Source: Myxococcota bacterium (lineage in GTDB: Bacteria > Myxococcota > UBA4151). Taken from it: DNA of 10,522 bases. The DNA is taken from the NCBI GenBank assembly GCA_028823075.1, contig JAPKCE010000042.1:1-10522 (forward strand). Reading direction: 5' to 3'. Below the pieces are notes generated by a model. The model was not told the DNA's origin and did no database searches. It worked only from the letters and a program-made list of their open reading frames with translations. The translations under genes were made by a program, and so were the position numbers. Within the stretch, counting starts at the first letter, position 1. Every line of letters starts with the position of its first letter. This document shows positions 1 to 8,000 of this stretch, one piece after another.

Positions 1-978
1 GGGGCCGAATCGGACGTCGGCACCGGCAGCCCTGCGCCGGACCGCCTGGAAGCATTGGCCGAGGCCTGCGCCGAGTTGGGCATGAAGCCTATTTTTGCTA
101 GCGAAGCCCTAAGCGCCGCCGATCATTACCGAATTAGCAGCCGTGGGTTTAAGCATCGCCCGATGCCGCCAATCGAGCAACAACCCGAAGCTTTAGCTGC
201 GATGAGCGGCAGCGGTTTGGTGGTCGATCGCTATGGTCTTGCTGCTGATTATCTCACGCCTTGGCAAGCCAGCGAACGGCCCAGCATGCAGATTGTTGAC
301 GATGAGAAAACTCTTCCCGGTCTAAGCTTGGCGCTCAATCAAAATCTCGCTGCGAGCATCGATGAGCATCCAGGGACGAAGCGTTTATGCGGGCTTCGGT
401 ATGCGCTTTTACGCGGGGAGTTCCGTAATGCCTTACCAGTTGATTCGCTGGCTAGGGTAGAGCGCGTCCTTCTGACTTTGGGTGCGGCCGACCCTCAAGG
501 TCATACCTTCGATTTTATCGACATGCTGCGGCCTGTAATTATCAAGCGAAAGATGAAACTCTGTTTGGTGATCGGTGGGCATAATCGCCAAGCCGAAAGC
601 CTGCGTCGTCAGGCGGTTCATAGCGATTGGCTCGAAATCTACGAAAATGTCGAAAATATGGCTGAGTTGATGGCCAGTTGCCAGTTGGCGGTGAGTTCCG
701 CAGGCAGCACCCTTTGGGAGTTGTGCGCCATGGGCTTGCCGCGCATGGTCAGCGCTATAGCACCGAACCAACGCGCTCTGGCTTCGGCTGCAAGCGCTCA
801 TGGCGCCGCTATAGATTTAGGTGAGGTTGAGCAGTTGTTCGCGGCTAGCGTCGTCGCCGATTTCGAGCGCTTGATCGATGACCAAGAAGCGCGGCACACA
901 CAGATTCGAGCTGGCCGCCGGCTGGTCGATGGACAAGGCGCATTGCGCGTCGCCGCTGCATGGAAAGAGATGTTATGA
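1..978 (+). CDS. PseG-like UDP-sugar hydrolase (pseudaminic acid pathway), 5' partial
   Basis: The frame is open from base 1, so the gene begins off the left edge; 325 residues are visible. Family: PseG releases UDP from UDP-2,4-diacetamido-trideoxy-altropyranose, the step before PseI, through a GT-B-like fold. Seen (visible-residue numbering): a glycine-rich N-terminal motif VGTGS (6-10), VVDRYGL (about 74-80), a YALLRGEF segment (about 134-141), LTLGAADP (about 158-165), NMAELMASCQLAVSSAGST (219-237) followed by WE, and PNQ (255-257). These match PseG in order and spacing, and the length is near full, so perhaps only about ten residues are missing. Odd: the family GxGHxxR motif has Ser in place of His, with about two extra residues before the Arg, so the catalytic base appears absent. 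The TTG at 55 would discard this conserved motif and is not the start. The stop overlaps the pseI start as ATGA. Substrate is inferred from the pseI neighbour; a divergent or inactive paralogue is possible. Confidence 0.8.
   Translation, partial: GAESDVGTGSPAPDRLEALAEACAELGMKPIFASEALSAADHYRISSRGFKHRPMPPIEQQPEALAAMSGSGLVVDRYGLAADYLTPWQASERPSMQIVDDEKTLPGLSLALNQNLAASIDEHPGTKRLCGLRYALLRGEFRNALPVDSLARVERVLLTLGAADPQGHTFDFIDMLRPVIIKRKMKLCLVIGGHNRQAESLRRQAVHSDWLEIYENVENMAELMASCQLAVSSAGSTLWELCAMGLPRMVSAIAPNQRALASAASAHGAAIDLGEVEQLFAASVVADFERLIDDQEARHTQIRAGRRLVDGQGALRVAAAWKEML
962..969 (+). promoter_or_regulatory. Ribosome binding site for pseI
   Basis: GGAAAGAG lies five bases before the ATG at 975. 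It supports 975 rather than the in-frame ATG at 960, and lies inside the 3' end of the PseG-like gene, consistent with translational coupling. Confidence 0.6.
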
Positions 979-2027
979 GCTTTGTATTGGGTAACCGCCA
1001 AATAGGACCTGAATTTCCGCCGATGATCGTCGCCGAGATGAGCGGCAACCATAACGGGGATTTGCAACGCGCTTTGGCCATTGTCGATGCCGCAGCAGAG
1101 GCGGGCGCCCATGCTTTAAAGATTCAGACCTATACCGCCGACACCATGACCATCGACTGCCGTAAGCCCGGCTTTGTTATCGACGACCCTGAGAGCTTAT
1201 GGGCGGGGAGAAGCCTCTACGACTTGTACGCCGAAGCGCATACGCCCTGGGATTGGCACGAGCCTATTTTTGCGCGCTGCGCCGAACTCGGGATGCTCGG
1301 GTTTTCAGCGCCTTTTGACTCGTCAGCCGTGGACTTTCTCGAAACCTTAAAAGTTCCTTGTTACAAGATAGCCAGTTTTGAGATCGTTGATATTGGGTTA
1401 ATTCGGCACGTCGCTCGATGCGGGAAACCGATCATTATCTCGACCGGAATGAGTAGCGTTGAGGAGATTGAAGAGGCGGTTGCCGCCGCTAAGGGCGAGG
1501 GCAACGAGCAGATAATCTTACTCAAATGCACCTCGAGTTACCCAGCACCGCCCGATTCTACTCACGTCTCTGCGATTCGCACTTTGGCGCAGCGTTTTGG
1601 TGTGTATGCCGGCTTATCCGATCATACTCACGGCATCGGGGTCGCTTTAGCGAGCATCGCTTTTGGCGCCTGCTTGATCGAAAAGCATTTTACCTTGAGC
1701 CGTGCTGACGGCGGCGTCGACTCTGCCTTTTCGTTGGAGCCTGCGGAGCTAAAATCCTTGGTCGAAGAGAGCGATCGAGCTTTTCGAGCGATCGGAATCC
1801 CCGAATTGGGCATGCGCTCGGCCGAAGAAGCCTCGTTGGCTTTTCGGCGCTCTTTGTATTTGGTCGCAGACACGCTTGCTGGCGAGCCTTTGACCACGGA
1901 TAACCTGCGCGCAATTCGCCCTGGCTTTGGTTTGAAACCCAAGCACTTTGAATCGTTGCTCGGCCGCCGCTTGATCAAGGATGCCGATGCCGGAACGCCA
2001 ATGACTTGGGATATTTTGGAAGACTAG
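975..2027 (+). CDS. pseI: Pseudaminic acid synthase (NeuB family, PseI type)
   Basis: A 350-residue enzyme that condenses 2,4-diacetamido-2,4,6-trideoxy-L-altrose with phosphoenolpyruvate to make pseudaminic acid in the cytoplasm. Seen: start MSFVLGNRQIGPEFPP, then IAEMSGNHNGD, KIQTYTADTMT, a PseI-typical stretch with LWAGRSLYDLYAEAHTPW, KIASFEI (Lys and Glu of the NeuB active site), STGMSS, CTSSYP, GLSDHTHG and EKHFTLSRADGG (metal/active-site histidines), and a C-terminal SAF (antifreeze-like) domain over roughly the last 60 residues containing IRPGFGLKPKHF and GTPMTWD. The length is normal for the family. The start at 975 is chosen because it matches family N-termini, has a good ribosome site and overlaps the upstream stop as ATGA; the ATG at 960 adds five unconserved residues. 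The TAG stop overlaps the convergent acetyltransferase stop. PseI is favoured over sialic or legionaminic acid synthase from the LWAGR-LYDLY segment and the PseG-like partner. Confidence 0.93.
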   Translation: MSFVLGNRQIGPEFPPMIVAEMSGNHNGDLQRALAIVDAAAEAGAHALKIQTYTADTMTIDCRKPGFVIDDPESLWAGRSLYDLYAEAHTPWDWHEPIFARCAELGMLGFSAPFDSSAVDFLETLKVPCYKIASFEIVDIGLIRHVARCGKPIIISTGMSSVEEIEEAVAAAKGEGNEQIILLKCTSSYPAPPDSTHVSAIRTLAQRFGVYAGLSDHTHGIGVALASIAFGACLIEKHFTLSRADGGVDSAFSLEPAELKSLVEESDRAFRAIGIPELGMRSAEEASLAFRRSLYLVADTLAGEPLTTDNLRAIRPGFGLKPKHFESLLGRRLIKDADAGTPMTWDILED

Positions 2028-2476
2028 AGAGCGCCGAGGTCGAACTCAAAATGTTCGGTCGTCTCACCCTGCCCGCAGGCCGTATAACCGGCGCGTTCAA
2101 AGATAACTTTTGAAGCCTTGTTGGCCGGCCGAATCACGGCAGTAAGCTTTTTTAGCCCGATGAGTTGAGCCTGAACAGCGGCTGCTTTTAGTAGCGCGAG
2201 CCCGACACCCAGACCACGATGTTCGGGTGCGACCGTTATATTGATCTCGGCATTCACACCCGTTTGATCGAGGCGAACGCTGCCACAGGCGATGCCCATA
2301 TTGTCACCGATGAGCAAGTGCCGCGCTTCGTCATTAAAAACCCTCTCAAACCAATCGCAATGTTCGACCCAGCTGACTTCATGGGTGGATAGGGACATCG
2401 TTCGAGTTTGAGCATCGTTGCGCCATTGCCACAGGTCCTGTTTGTCGGTTTCCGCTGCGTAACGCAGGCTGATCAT
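2024..2476 (-). CDS. GNAT-family N-acetyltransferase, PseH-like
   Basis: A 150-residue single-domain GNAT enzyme expected to move acetyl from acetyl-CoA to an amine. Seen: an N-terminal WRNDAQTR motif (18-25), SWVEHCDWF (35-43), beta strands leading to AEINITVAPEHRGLGVG (76-92) with the R/Q-x-x-G-x-G acetyl-CoA pyrophosphate loop, and motif B with Asn119 and IFERAGY (125-131). The WRN...EH..WF layout is that of PseH and of the acetyltransferase domain fused to PseG in some bacteria, so acetylation of a UDP-4-amino-sugar in pseudaminic acid synthesis is the best guess. Context is mixed: the ATG overlaps the lpdA stop as ATGA, placing it as last gene of the suc run with no clear ribosome site of its own, while its stop shares CTAG with the convergent pseI stop. 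A protein or other small-molecule acetyltransferase remains possible; the GNAT family is certain, the substrate is not. Confidence 0.85.
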   Translation of the reverse strand: MISLRYAAETDKQDLWQWRNDAQTRTMSLSTHEVSWVEHCDWFERVFNDEARHLLIGDNMGIACGSVRLDQTGVNAEINITVAPEHRGLGVGLALLKAAAVQAQLIGLKKLTAVIRPANKASKVIFERAGYTACGQGETTEHFEFDLGAL

Positions 2477-3852
2477 CGATGAATCGCTCTGCCGTCCACA
2501 TCCATCGCCGCCTCTTTTAGCACTTCGGCGAGGGTTGGGTGGGCGTGGCAGGTGCGGGCGATGTCTTCGCTCGAGGCACCAAAGGCCATCGCTGCTGCTG
2601 CTTCGGCAATAAGCTCACCGGCAGAAGGGCCGATAATATGCACTCCGAGCACCCGGTCGGTGTCGGCGTCGGCAAGAATTTTGGCAAAACCGTCTGCGTG
2701 GCCTTGGGCCAAGGCGCGCCCATTGCCGGCAAAGCGAAAACGTCCGGATTTGTATGCGCGCCCAGCCTCTTTAAGTGCCTCTTCGGTGGCGCCGACGCTG
2801 GCGATTTCCGGTTCGGTGTAGACGATGCTGGGGACCAAGTCGTAATCGACATGACCGTAGCCTGTGATCATCTTTTCAACGCAGGCAACCCCGTCTTCTT
2901 CGGCTTTATGAGCGAGCATGGGACCTGGGATGACATCGCCGATGGCGTACACGCCCGTTTTGCCTGCAGCAAAGCTGGCGTCGACTTCGATAAACCCTCG
3001 GGCGTTCGGGGTAATGCCAACGGCGTCGAGGTTAAGCCCATCGGTATGAGGCCTGCGCCCCACCGAAACAAGCACCCGGTCGCAGGAGATCGGCTCGCCC
3101 CCGTCGATTTCGACGATGCATTGGTCGCCCTCGACGCGAGCGCCCGTGACCGCGACCCCGAGCTTGAATTTCAAACCTTGTTTACTCAGAATTTTTTTCG
3201 CTTCTTTGGCAACTGCGCCGTCGCAGGCGGGGAGGATTCTTGGCAGGTATTCCAGCACCGTCACCTCGGCACCCAAGCGATGCCAGACGCTGCCCAGTTC
3301 GAGACCGATAGCGCCGGCTCCGATGACAACCAAATGTTTGGGGACCTCTGCATAGCTCAGCGCTTCGGTGGAGTTACCGATGCGGTCACCGTCCTCTTCA
3401 ACTCCGCGCAAGGCGCTCGCCGAAGAGCCGGTGGCGATGATCACCTTCGCAGCGCGAATCAACTGCTCGCCGACGGCGACATTAATCCCCTCGTCACCGT
3501 GGCTGACAAAACTCGCATGGCCCGCATAAACCTCGATCTTATTCTTCTTCATGAGCCCGGCGATTCCACCGGAGAGTTGCTCGATAATGCGCTCTTTACG
3601 CACCATCAAGTTCGGTAGGTTGAGGGATAAGCCTTCGATGTCCAGTCCATGATCCTCGGCGTCTTCGCGGGTTGCACGAAAGCGCTCCGAAGATTCGAGT
3701 AGCGCTTTTGAAGGGATGAAGCCGACGCGTAGGCAGGTGCCGCCCAGCTTTTCTTCTTTTTCGACAATCCCAACTTTTAAGCCGAGTTGAGCGCCGCGAA
3801 TTGCCGCCACATAGCCGCCCGGACCGGCGCCGATCACTAGTAAGTCGAGCAT
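2473..3852 (-). CDS. lpdA: Dihydrolipoamide dehydrogenase (E3) lacking the second redox cysteine
   Basis: A 459-residue flavoprotein of the E3 family, which reoxidises dihydrolipoyl groups of E2 using FAD, a redox disulfide and NAD+. Seen: FAD motif GAGPGG (8-13), GGTCLRVGFIPSK (37-49), FAD-contact ATGSS (140-144), NAD motif GAGAIGLELG (178-187), YAIGDVIPGPMLAHKA (302-316), and the C-terminal dimer-interface HPTLAE with the His438-Glu443 catalytic pair. Length and order are standard. Odd: the family motif has C-x4-C, but here Cys40 is followed by Phe45 (codon TTC at 3718-3720) where Cys (TGC or TGT) is expected; the rest of the enzyme looks intact. Start 3852 gives the canonical MLDLLVIGAG start and a TAATG junction with sucB; an ATG at 3891 would add 13 unconserved residues. 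It lies third in the suc run with GGTGGAAG upstream. Family assignment is secure; ordinary E3 activity is doubtful. Confidence 0.95.
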   Translation of the reverse strand: MLDLLVIGAGPGGYVAAIRGAQLGLKVGIVEKEEKLGGTCLRVGFIPSKALLESSERFRATREDAEDHGLDIEGLSLNLPNLMVRKERIIEQLSGGIAGLMKKNKIEVYAGHASFVSHGDEGINVAVGEQLIRAAKVIIATGSSASALRGVEEDGDRIGNSTEALSYAEVPKHLVVIGAGAIGLELGSVWHRLGAEVTVLEYLPRILPACDGAVAKEAKKILSKQGLKFKLGVAVTGARVEGDQCIVEIDGGEPISCDRVLVSVGRRPHTDGLNLDAVGITPNARGFIEVDASFAAGKTGVYAIGDVIPGPMLAHKAEEDGVACVEKMITGYGHVDYDLVPSIVYTEPEIASVGATEEALKEAGRAYKSGRFRFAGNGRALAQGHADGFAKILADADTDRVLGVHIIGPSAGELIAEAAAAMAFGASSEDIARTCHAHPTLAEVLKEAAMDVDGRAIHR

Positions 3853-5048
3853 TATGCTTCCACCAAGATGCGCGCCGGGTCTTCGATGCATTCTTTAATG
3901 CGTTTTAAGAAACTCACGGCCTCTCGACCATCGACGACTCGGTGGTCGTAGGTCAAAGCGACGTACATCATCGGTCGAATGACGATCTCGTCACCCACAA
4001 CCACAGCGCGTTTGACGATGTTATGCATGCCTAAAATCCCACTTTGAGGAGGGTTGACGATGGGGGTGGAGAGCATGGAACCGTAGATGCCGCCGTTGGT
4101 AATGGAAAAGGTGCCGCCTTGCAGTTCGTCCATGGTGATGGAGCCAGCCTTGGCGCGGCCGGCGTATTCGGCGATGGCTTTTTCGATGCCCGCCATGCTG
4201 AGCGCGTCGGCGCTGCGCAGTACGGGGACGACCAGGCCTTTGCCGCCGCCGATGGCCACGCCAATGTCGTAGTAGTTTTTAAACACCATCTCTTTGCCGC
4301 GGATCTCGGCGTTGACCGCTGGGTACTCTTTAAGCGCTTCGATAGCGGCTTTGATAAAGAAACTCATAAAGCCGAGCTTGATTCCGTGGCGCTTCACAAA
4401 GGCGTCTTGGTGGCGTTTGCGCAGGTCCATGACGGCGCTCATATCCACCTCATTAAAAGTCGTCAGCAGGGCCGCCTCGTTCTGAGCGCAGACCAGGCGT
4501 GTGGCGATGGTTTGACGCAGGCGCGACATGCGCACGACCTGCTCTTCGCCGGTGCCGGTGCTTGTGGAGCTTGGCGCCGATGCCGGTGCCGGTGGGGTAG
4601 CCGGCGGAGCGACGCTTTCGGCGGCCGGCGCTGGCTTAGCGGCGGCAACATCCTCTTTTAAGATACGCCCACCAGGGCCGCTTGCGCTGACTTCGGTGGC
4701 GCTCATCCCAGCATCGTGCAGGGCGCGAGCGGCTGCTGGCATGACGTGTCCCGTTGAAGTCTCAGCCGGTTCGGTGAGCGGATCGGGCGCTACTTGTTCC
4801 GCCGAAGCGCTTGCTTCGCCGGGCTCAAATATTCCCAAAACGTCACCAACATTGGCATCTTCTCCGGGGCCGATACGCTGTTCGACCAGCACGCCGGAGG
4901 CCGGTGCGGGGATCTCCATATCGGCCTTATCCGATTCGATCAGCAACAGGGGCTGGTCGACTTCGACGTAGGCACCTACCGGCACCAACCATTCGGCGAG
5001 CGTGACTTCGGTGACGCTCTCTCCAACGCTGGGTACTTTGATTTCCAT
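3852..5048 (-). CDS. sucB: Dihydrolipoamide succinyltransferase, E2 of 2-oxoglutarate dehydrogenase
   Basis: A 398-residue E2o that carries succinyl on a lipoyl arm and transfers it to CoA, forming the core of the complex. Seen in order: one lipoyl domain (1-77) with the acceptor Lys41 in IESDKADME; an acidic and Pro/Ala linker; a peripheral-subunit-binding domain (about 101-137) with MPAAARAL and GPGGRILKEDV; a long Ala/Pro linker; and the catalytic domain from about residue 170, with MSRLRQTIATRL and the C-terminal DHRVVDG, giving His369 and Asp373 of the HxxxD motif. The length is close to E. coli SucB, and TTFNEVDMS is typical of succinyl rather than acetyl transferases. The ATG overlaps the sucA stop by one base (TAATG), preceded by a good GGAGAAAG site; the stop overlaps the lpdA start in the same way. 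This implies tightly coupled translation of E1, E2 and E3. Confidence 0.96.
   Translation of the reverse strand: MEIKVPSVGESVTEVTLAEWLVPVGAYVEVDQPLLLIESDKADMEIPAPASGVLVEQRIGPGEDANVGDVLGIFEPGEASASAEQVAPDPLTEPAETSTGHVMPAAARALHDAGMSATEVSASGPGGRILKEDVAAAKPAPAAESVAPPATPPAPASAPSSTSTGTGEEQVVRMSRLRQTIATRLVCAQNEAALLTTFNEVDMSAVMDLRKRHQDAFVKRHGIKLGFMSFFIKAAIEALKEYPAVNAEIRGKEMVFKNYYDIGVAIGGGKGLVVPVLRSADALSMAGIEKAIAEYAGRAKAGSITMDELQGGTFSITNGGIYGSMLSTPIVNPPQSGILGMHNIVKRAVVVGDEIVIRPMMYVALTYDHRVVDGREAVSFLKRIKECIEDPARILVEA
3857..3864 (-). promoter_or_regulatory. Ribosome binding site for lpdA
   Basis: Read on the minus strand, GGTGGAAG precedes the ATG at 3852 and lies within the last codons of sucB. It supports the 3852 start at the TAATG stop/start junction. 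Confidence 0.55.
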
Positions 5049-8000
5049 TAACTTTCTCCGGGCTCGCCGAGCGCTTGGCGCATCAGCAGATTTTGTTCAA
5101 ATTGATGACTGGATTTGCTGCCCGTTGCTGGGCTGGCCGATTCGGGGCGGGTGACACCTTGCAGCCGGAAGCGTCCGGCCACGCCGCGTAATTTTCGCAG
5201 AAAAAATGTCCAAGCGCCCATGTTTTCCGGCTCTTCTTGGACCCAGACTAGTTGGCAGTCGTCGCGGTAATGTTTGAGCGCTTCGGCCAGTTCAAGGTCG
5301 GGAAGCGGGTAGATCTGTTCGACGCGAAAAATCGCCACATCGTCGCGGTTTGCCTCTTCACGAGCACTTAGCAATTCAAAATACACCTTGCCCGAGCACA
5401 GTAAAATGCGCCGAACCTTGCTGGTCTCAGCTTTGGAATCAACGATGACCTTTTGAAAGGACCCCTCGCTCAGGTCTTGCAAACTCGACACTGCAGCCGG
5501 GTGGCGAAGCAGGCTTTTGGGCGTCAGGATGACCATGGGCTTACGGATTTTACGCATCACATGGCGGCGCAAGGCGTGGAAGAGTTGCCCCGGCGTGGTC
5601 AGATTCATGACCATCAAATTGTCCTGCGCAGCCAGGGTTAAAAATCGCTCGAGGCGAGCCGAGCTATGCTCTGGACCTTGCCCCTCGAAGCCGTGCGGGA
5701 GCAGCATGACCACGCCCGATAAACGGTTCCACTTATCTTCCGAGCTGCTGATGAACTGGTCGATAATCACCTGAGCACCGTTAGCGAAATCACCGAACTG
5801 TGCCTCCCAGATAACCAAAGACTCTGGCATCTCCAGGCTGTAGCCATACTCGAAACCGAGCACCGAGGTTTCCGAGAGCGGTGAGTTCCAGATACCGCAT
5901 TTACCTTGATTAGTGTGCAGGTTAGCGAGCGGAATGTAGCGGCTTCCGTCGACTATATCGTGCCATTCTGCGTGTCGGTGGGCGAAGGTTCCGCGGCCGC
6001 TGTCTTGCCCGGAGAGCCGCAAGCCAATGCCTTGAGCTAGTAAGCTACCAAAGGCTAAAGTCTCAGCGCCGCCCCAATCTAAAGATCTCTCGCCGTTTGC
6101 CATCGCACGCCGCTGTTTATGCAGCCTCGCGAGCTTGGGGTTGATATTAAAAGTCTCGGGGACTTCGAGTTGTTGTTCCATTAGGGCGGTTAGTTGCGCG
6201 GCGGGGATACGGGTTTCAACCTCTGGGGTGGCGCGGTCCTCGCCCCCGACAAAGGTCGCCATCGAGCGGCCGGTTTGGGAATCGTAGACCTCAAAGCCCA
6301 TCTCGGCGATCAAACACCCCTCTTCGACTTCGATGATCTCATCGCAATTGCTGGGTGTGTCCATGGAGCCTTCGCCGGAGCGTGCCGCAGCAAGGCCATC
6401 TTCGAGGCGCTGGCGACTGGCTGCGGAGACCCGGTTGGCGTCTTCTTGGTCGATCTGTCCGAGTTTCAGCAGGTTTTGTAGGTAATTTTCGCGCACGGTG
6501 CCGCGCTTGCGGATGTTGGCGTACATTAGCGGCTGGGTAAAACTCGGGTCGTCGCCTTCATTATGCCCATATTTTCGAAAGCAATACATGTCGACGATGA
6601 CGTCGCGGCGCCATTTGGCTCGAAACGCACAGGCCAGGTTGACGACGTGGCTGACCGCATCGGGGTCTTCGCCGTTGACGTGAAAAATCGGGATGTCGAG
6701 CATTTTGGCCACGTCGGTGGCGTACATGCTCGTGCGACTTTCTTCGGGATTCGTGGTGAAGCCGACCTGGTTATTGACGATGAGGTGGAGGGTTCCGCCG
6801 GTCTCATAGCCTTTAAGTCCGCTCATATTGAGCGTTTCTTGAACGACGCCTTGGCCCGCGAAGGCAGCGTCACCATGAATTACGATACCGGCGACTTGGT
6901 TGCGCGCCGCATCGCCAATGCGGTCTTGGCGGGCGCGCACGCGACCACAGACCACGGGGCCGACAAACTCGAGATGTGATGGATTAAAGCAAAGACTCAA
7001 GTGGGTACGCTGGCCCTGGGCGTTGACCCGTACCGAGCTAAAACCGAGGTGGTATTTAACATCACCGCAACCGATGTTTGCGGCCGGGTCGCCGTCCTCA
7101 AACTCTTCGAACACCTTGGCCGGGCTTTTGCCCATGATGTTGGCCATCACGTTGAGCCGGCCGCGATGTGCCATGCCGATGACCACATGGCGAACGCCGT
7201 GGCGGGTGAGCCCGTCGAGCGCCATATCCATGAGCGGAATTAAGGTCTCGCCGCCCTCTAAACTGAAACGTTTGGCGCCAAGGTATTTTTTATGGATGAA
7301 ATCTTCAAAAGTCTCGGCGTCGGTGAGCTTGCGAAAGATGCGCAGTTGTTCATCGTGGCTCATACGTCGGCGATTTTGAGTGGCCTCCATGCGCGTGTAG
7401 AGCCAGTTCTTCACCTCGGGGTTGTCGATATGCATGAACTGCACACCGATGGGTCCACAGTAGGTCTTTTTTAATTGTTCGAGCAGGTGGCGCAAGCGCT
7501 GGTCGCGCTCGGAATGGAAATAGGTGCGGGTCGAGAAGGCTAGGTCGAGATCAGCCTCGCTCAGTCCATGATGTTCAAGGGTGAGTTCGGGGTGCTCCGT
7601 GAGCTTGCGCCCAAGTGGGTTGACCTCGGCCACTGCATGGCCGCGCACGCGGTACGAGCGAATCAGCAAATCGACCCGTTCTTGGCGCGCGTTGGTTTCG
7701 CGCAGACGCTGCGTGACCGTGTGAAAAAGACCGCGAGCGATGACGCCGTGTTGGTCGAGAAGGCGGTACAAGTCTTGGTTGCCTAGTCGCAGAAGGTGGC
7801 AGTTCTGAACCGCTTTAGCGTCGGCCGATCGCGGGATGTTGTCCATGACCGAGAGCTCGCCGAGAACCTCGCCTTGGTCGAGAAAAGCGACATGCTCACC
7901 GCCGCGAATAATCTCGACCTGACCGCTTTCGATGATGAACAGAGCATCGCCGTCCGACCCGGCATTAAAGATAAACTCACCGGCGCTTACATCGAGCTCT

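Noticed and set aside
55..57. TTG at 55 as the true start of the PseG-like gene
   Set aside because: The frame stays open to base 1 and the preceding codons encode the family glycine-rich motif, so the gene continues upstream.
960..974. ATG at 960 as the pseI start
   Set aside because: The ATG at 975 matches PseI N-termini, has a better placed GGAAAGAG and makes an ATGA overlap.
2539..3618. 359-codon plus-strand open frame opposite lpdA
   Set aside because: It lies wholly antisense to a clear flavoprotein gene, has no recognisable motif, and is explained by codon bias in GC-rich coding DNA.
3853..3891. Upstream in-frame start for lpdA at 3891
   Set aside because: It would add 13 residues not found in the family; MLDLLVIGAG at 3852 is canonical and fits the TAATG junction.
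4044..4661. 205-codon plus-strand open frame opposite sucB
   Set aside because: It is antisense to the E2 catalytic domain and Ala/Pro linker; the product is low-complexity with no family resemblance.
6563..6979. 138-codon plus-strand frame opposite sucA
   Set aside because: It is a mirror of the conserved E1 core with no ribosome site or known motif.
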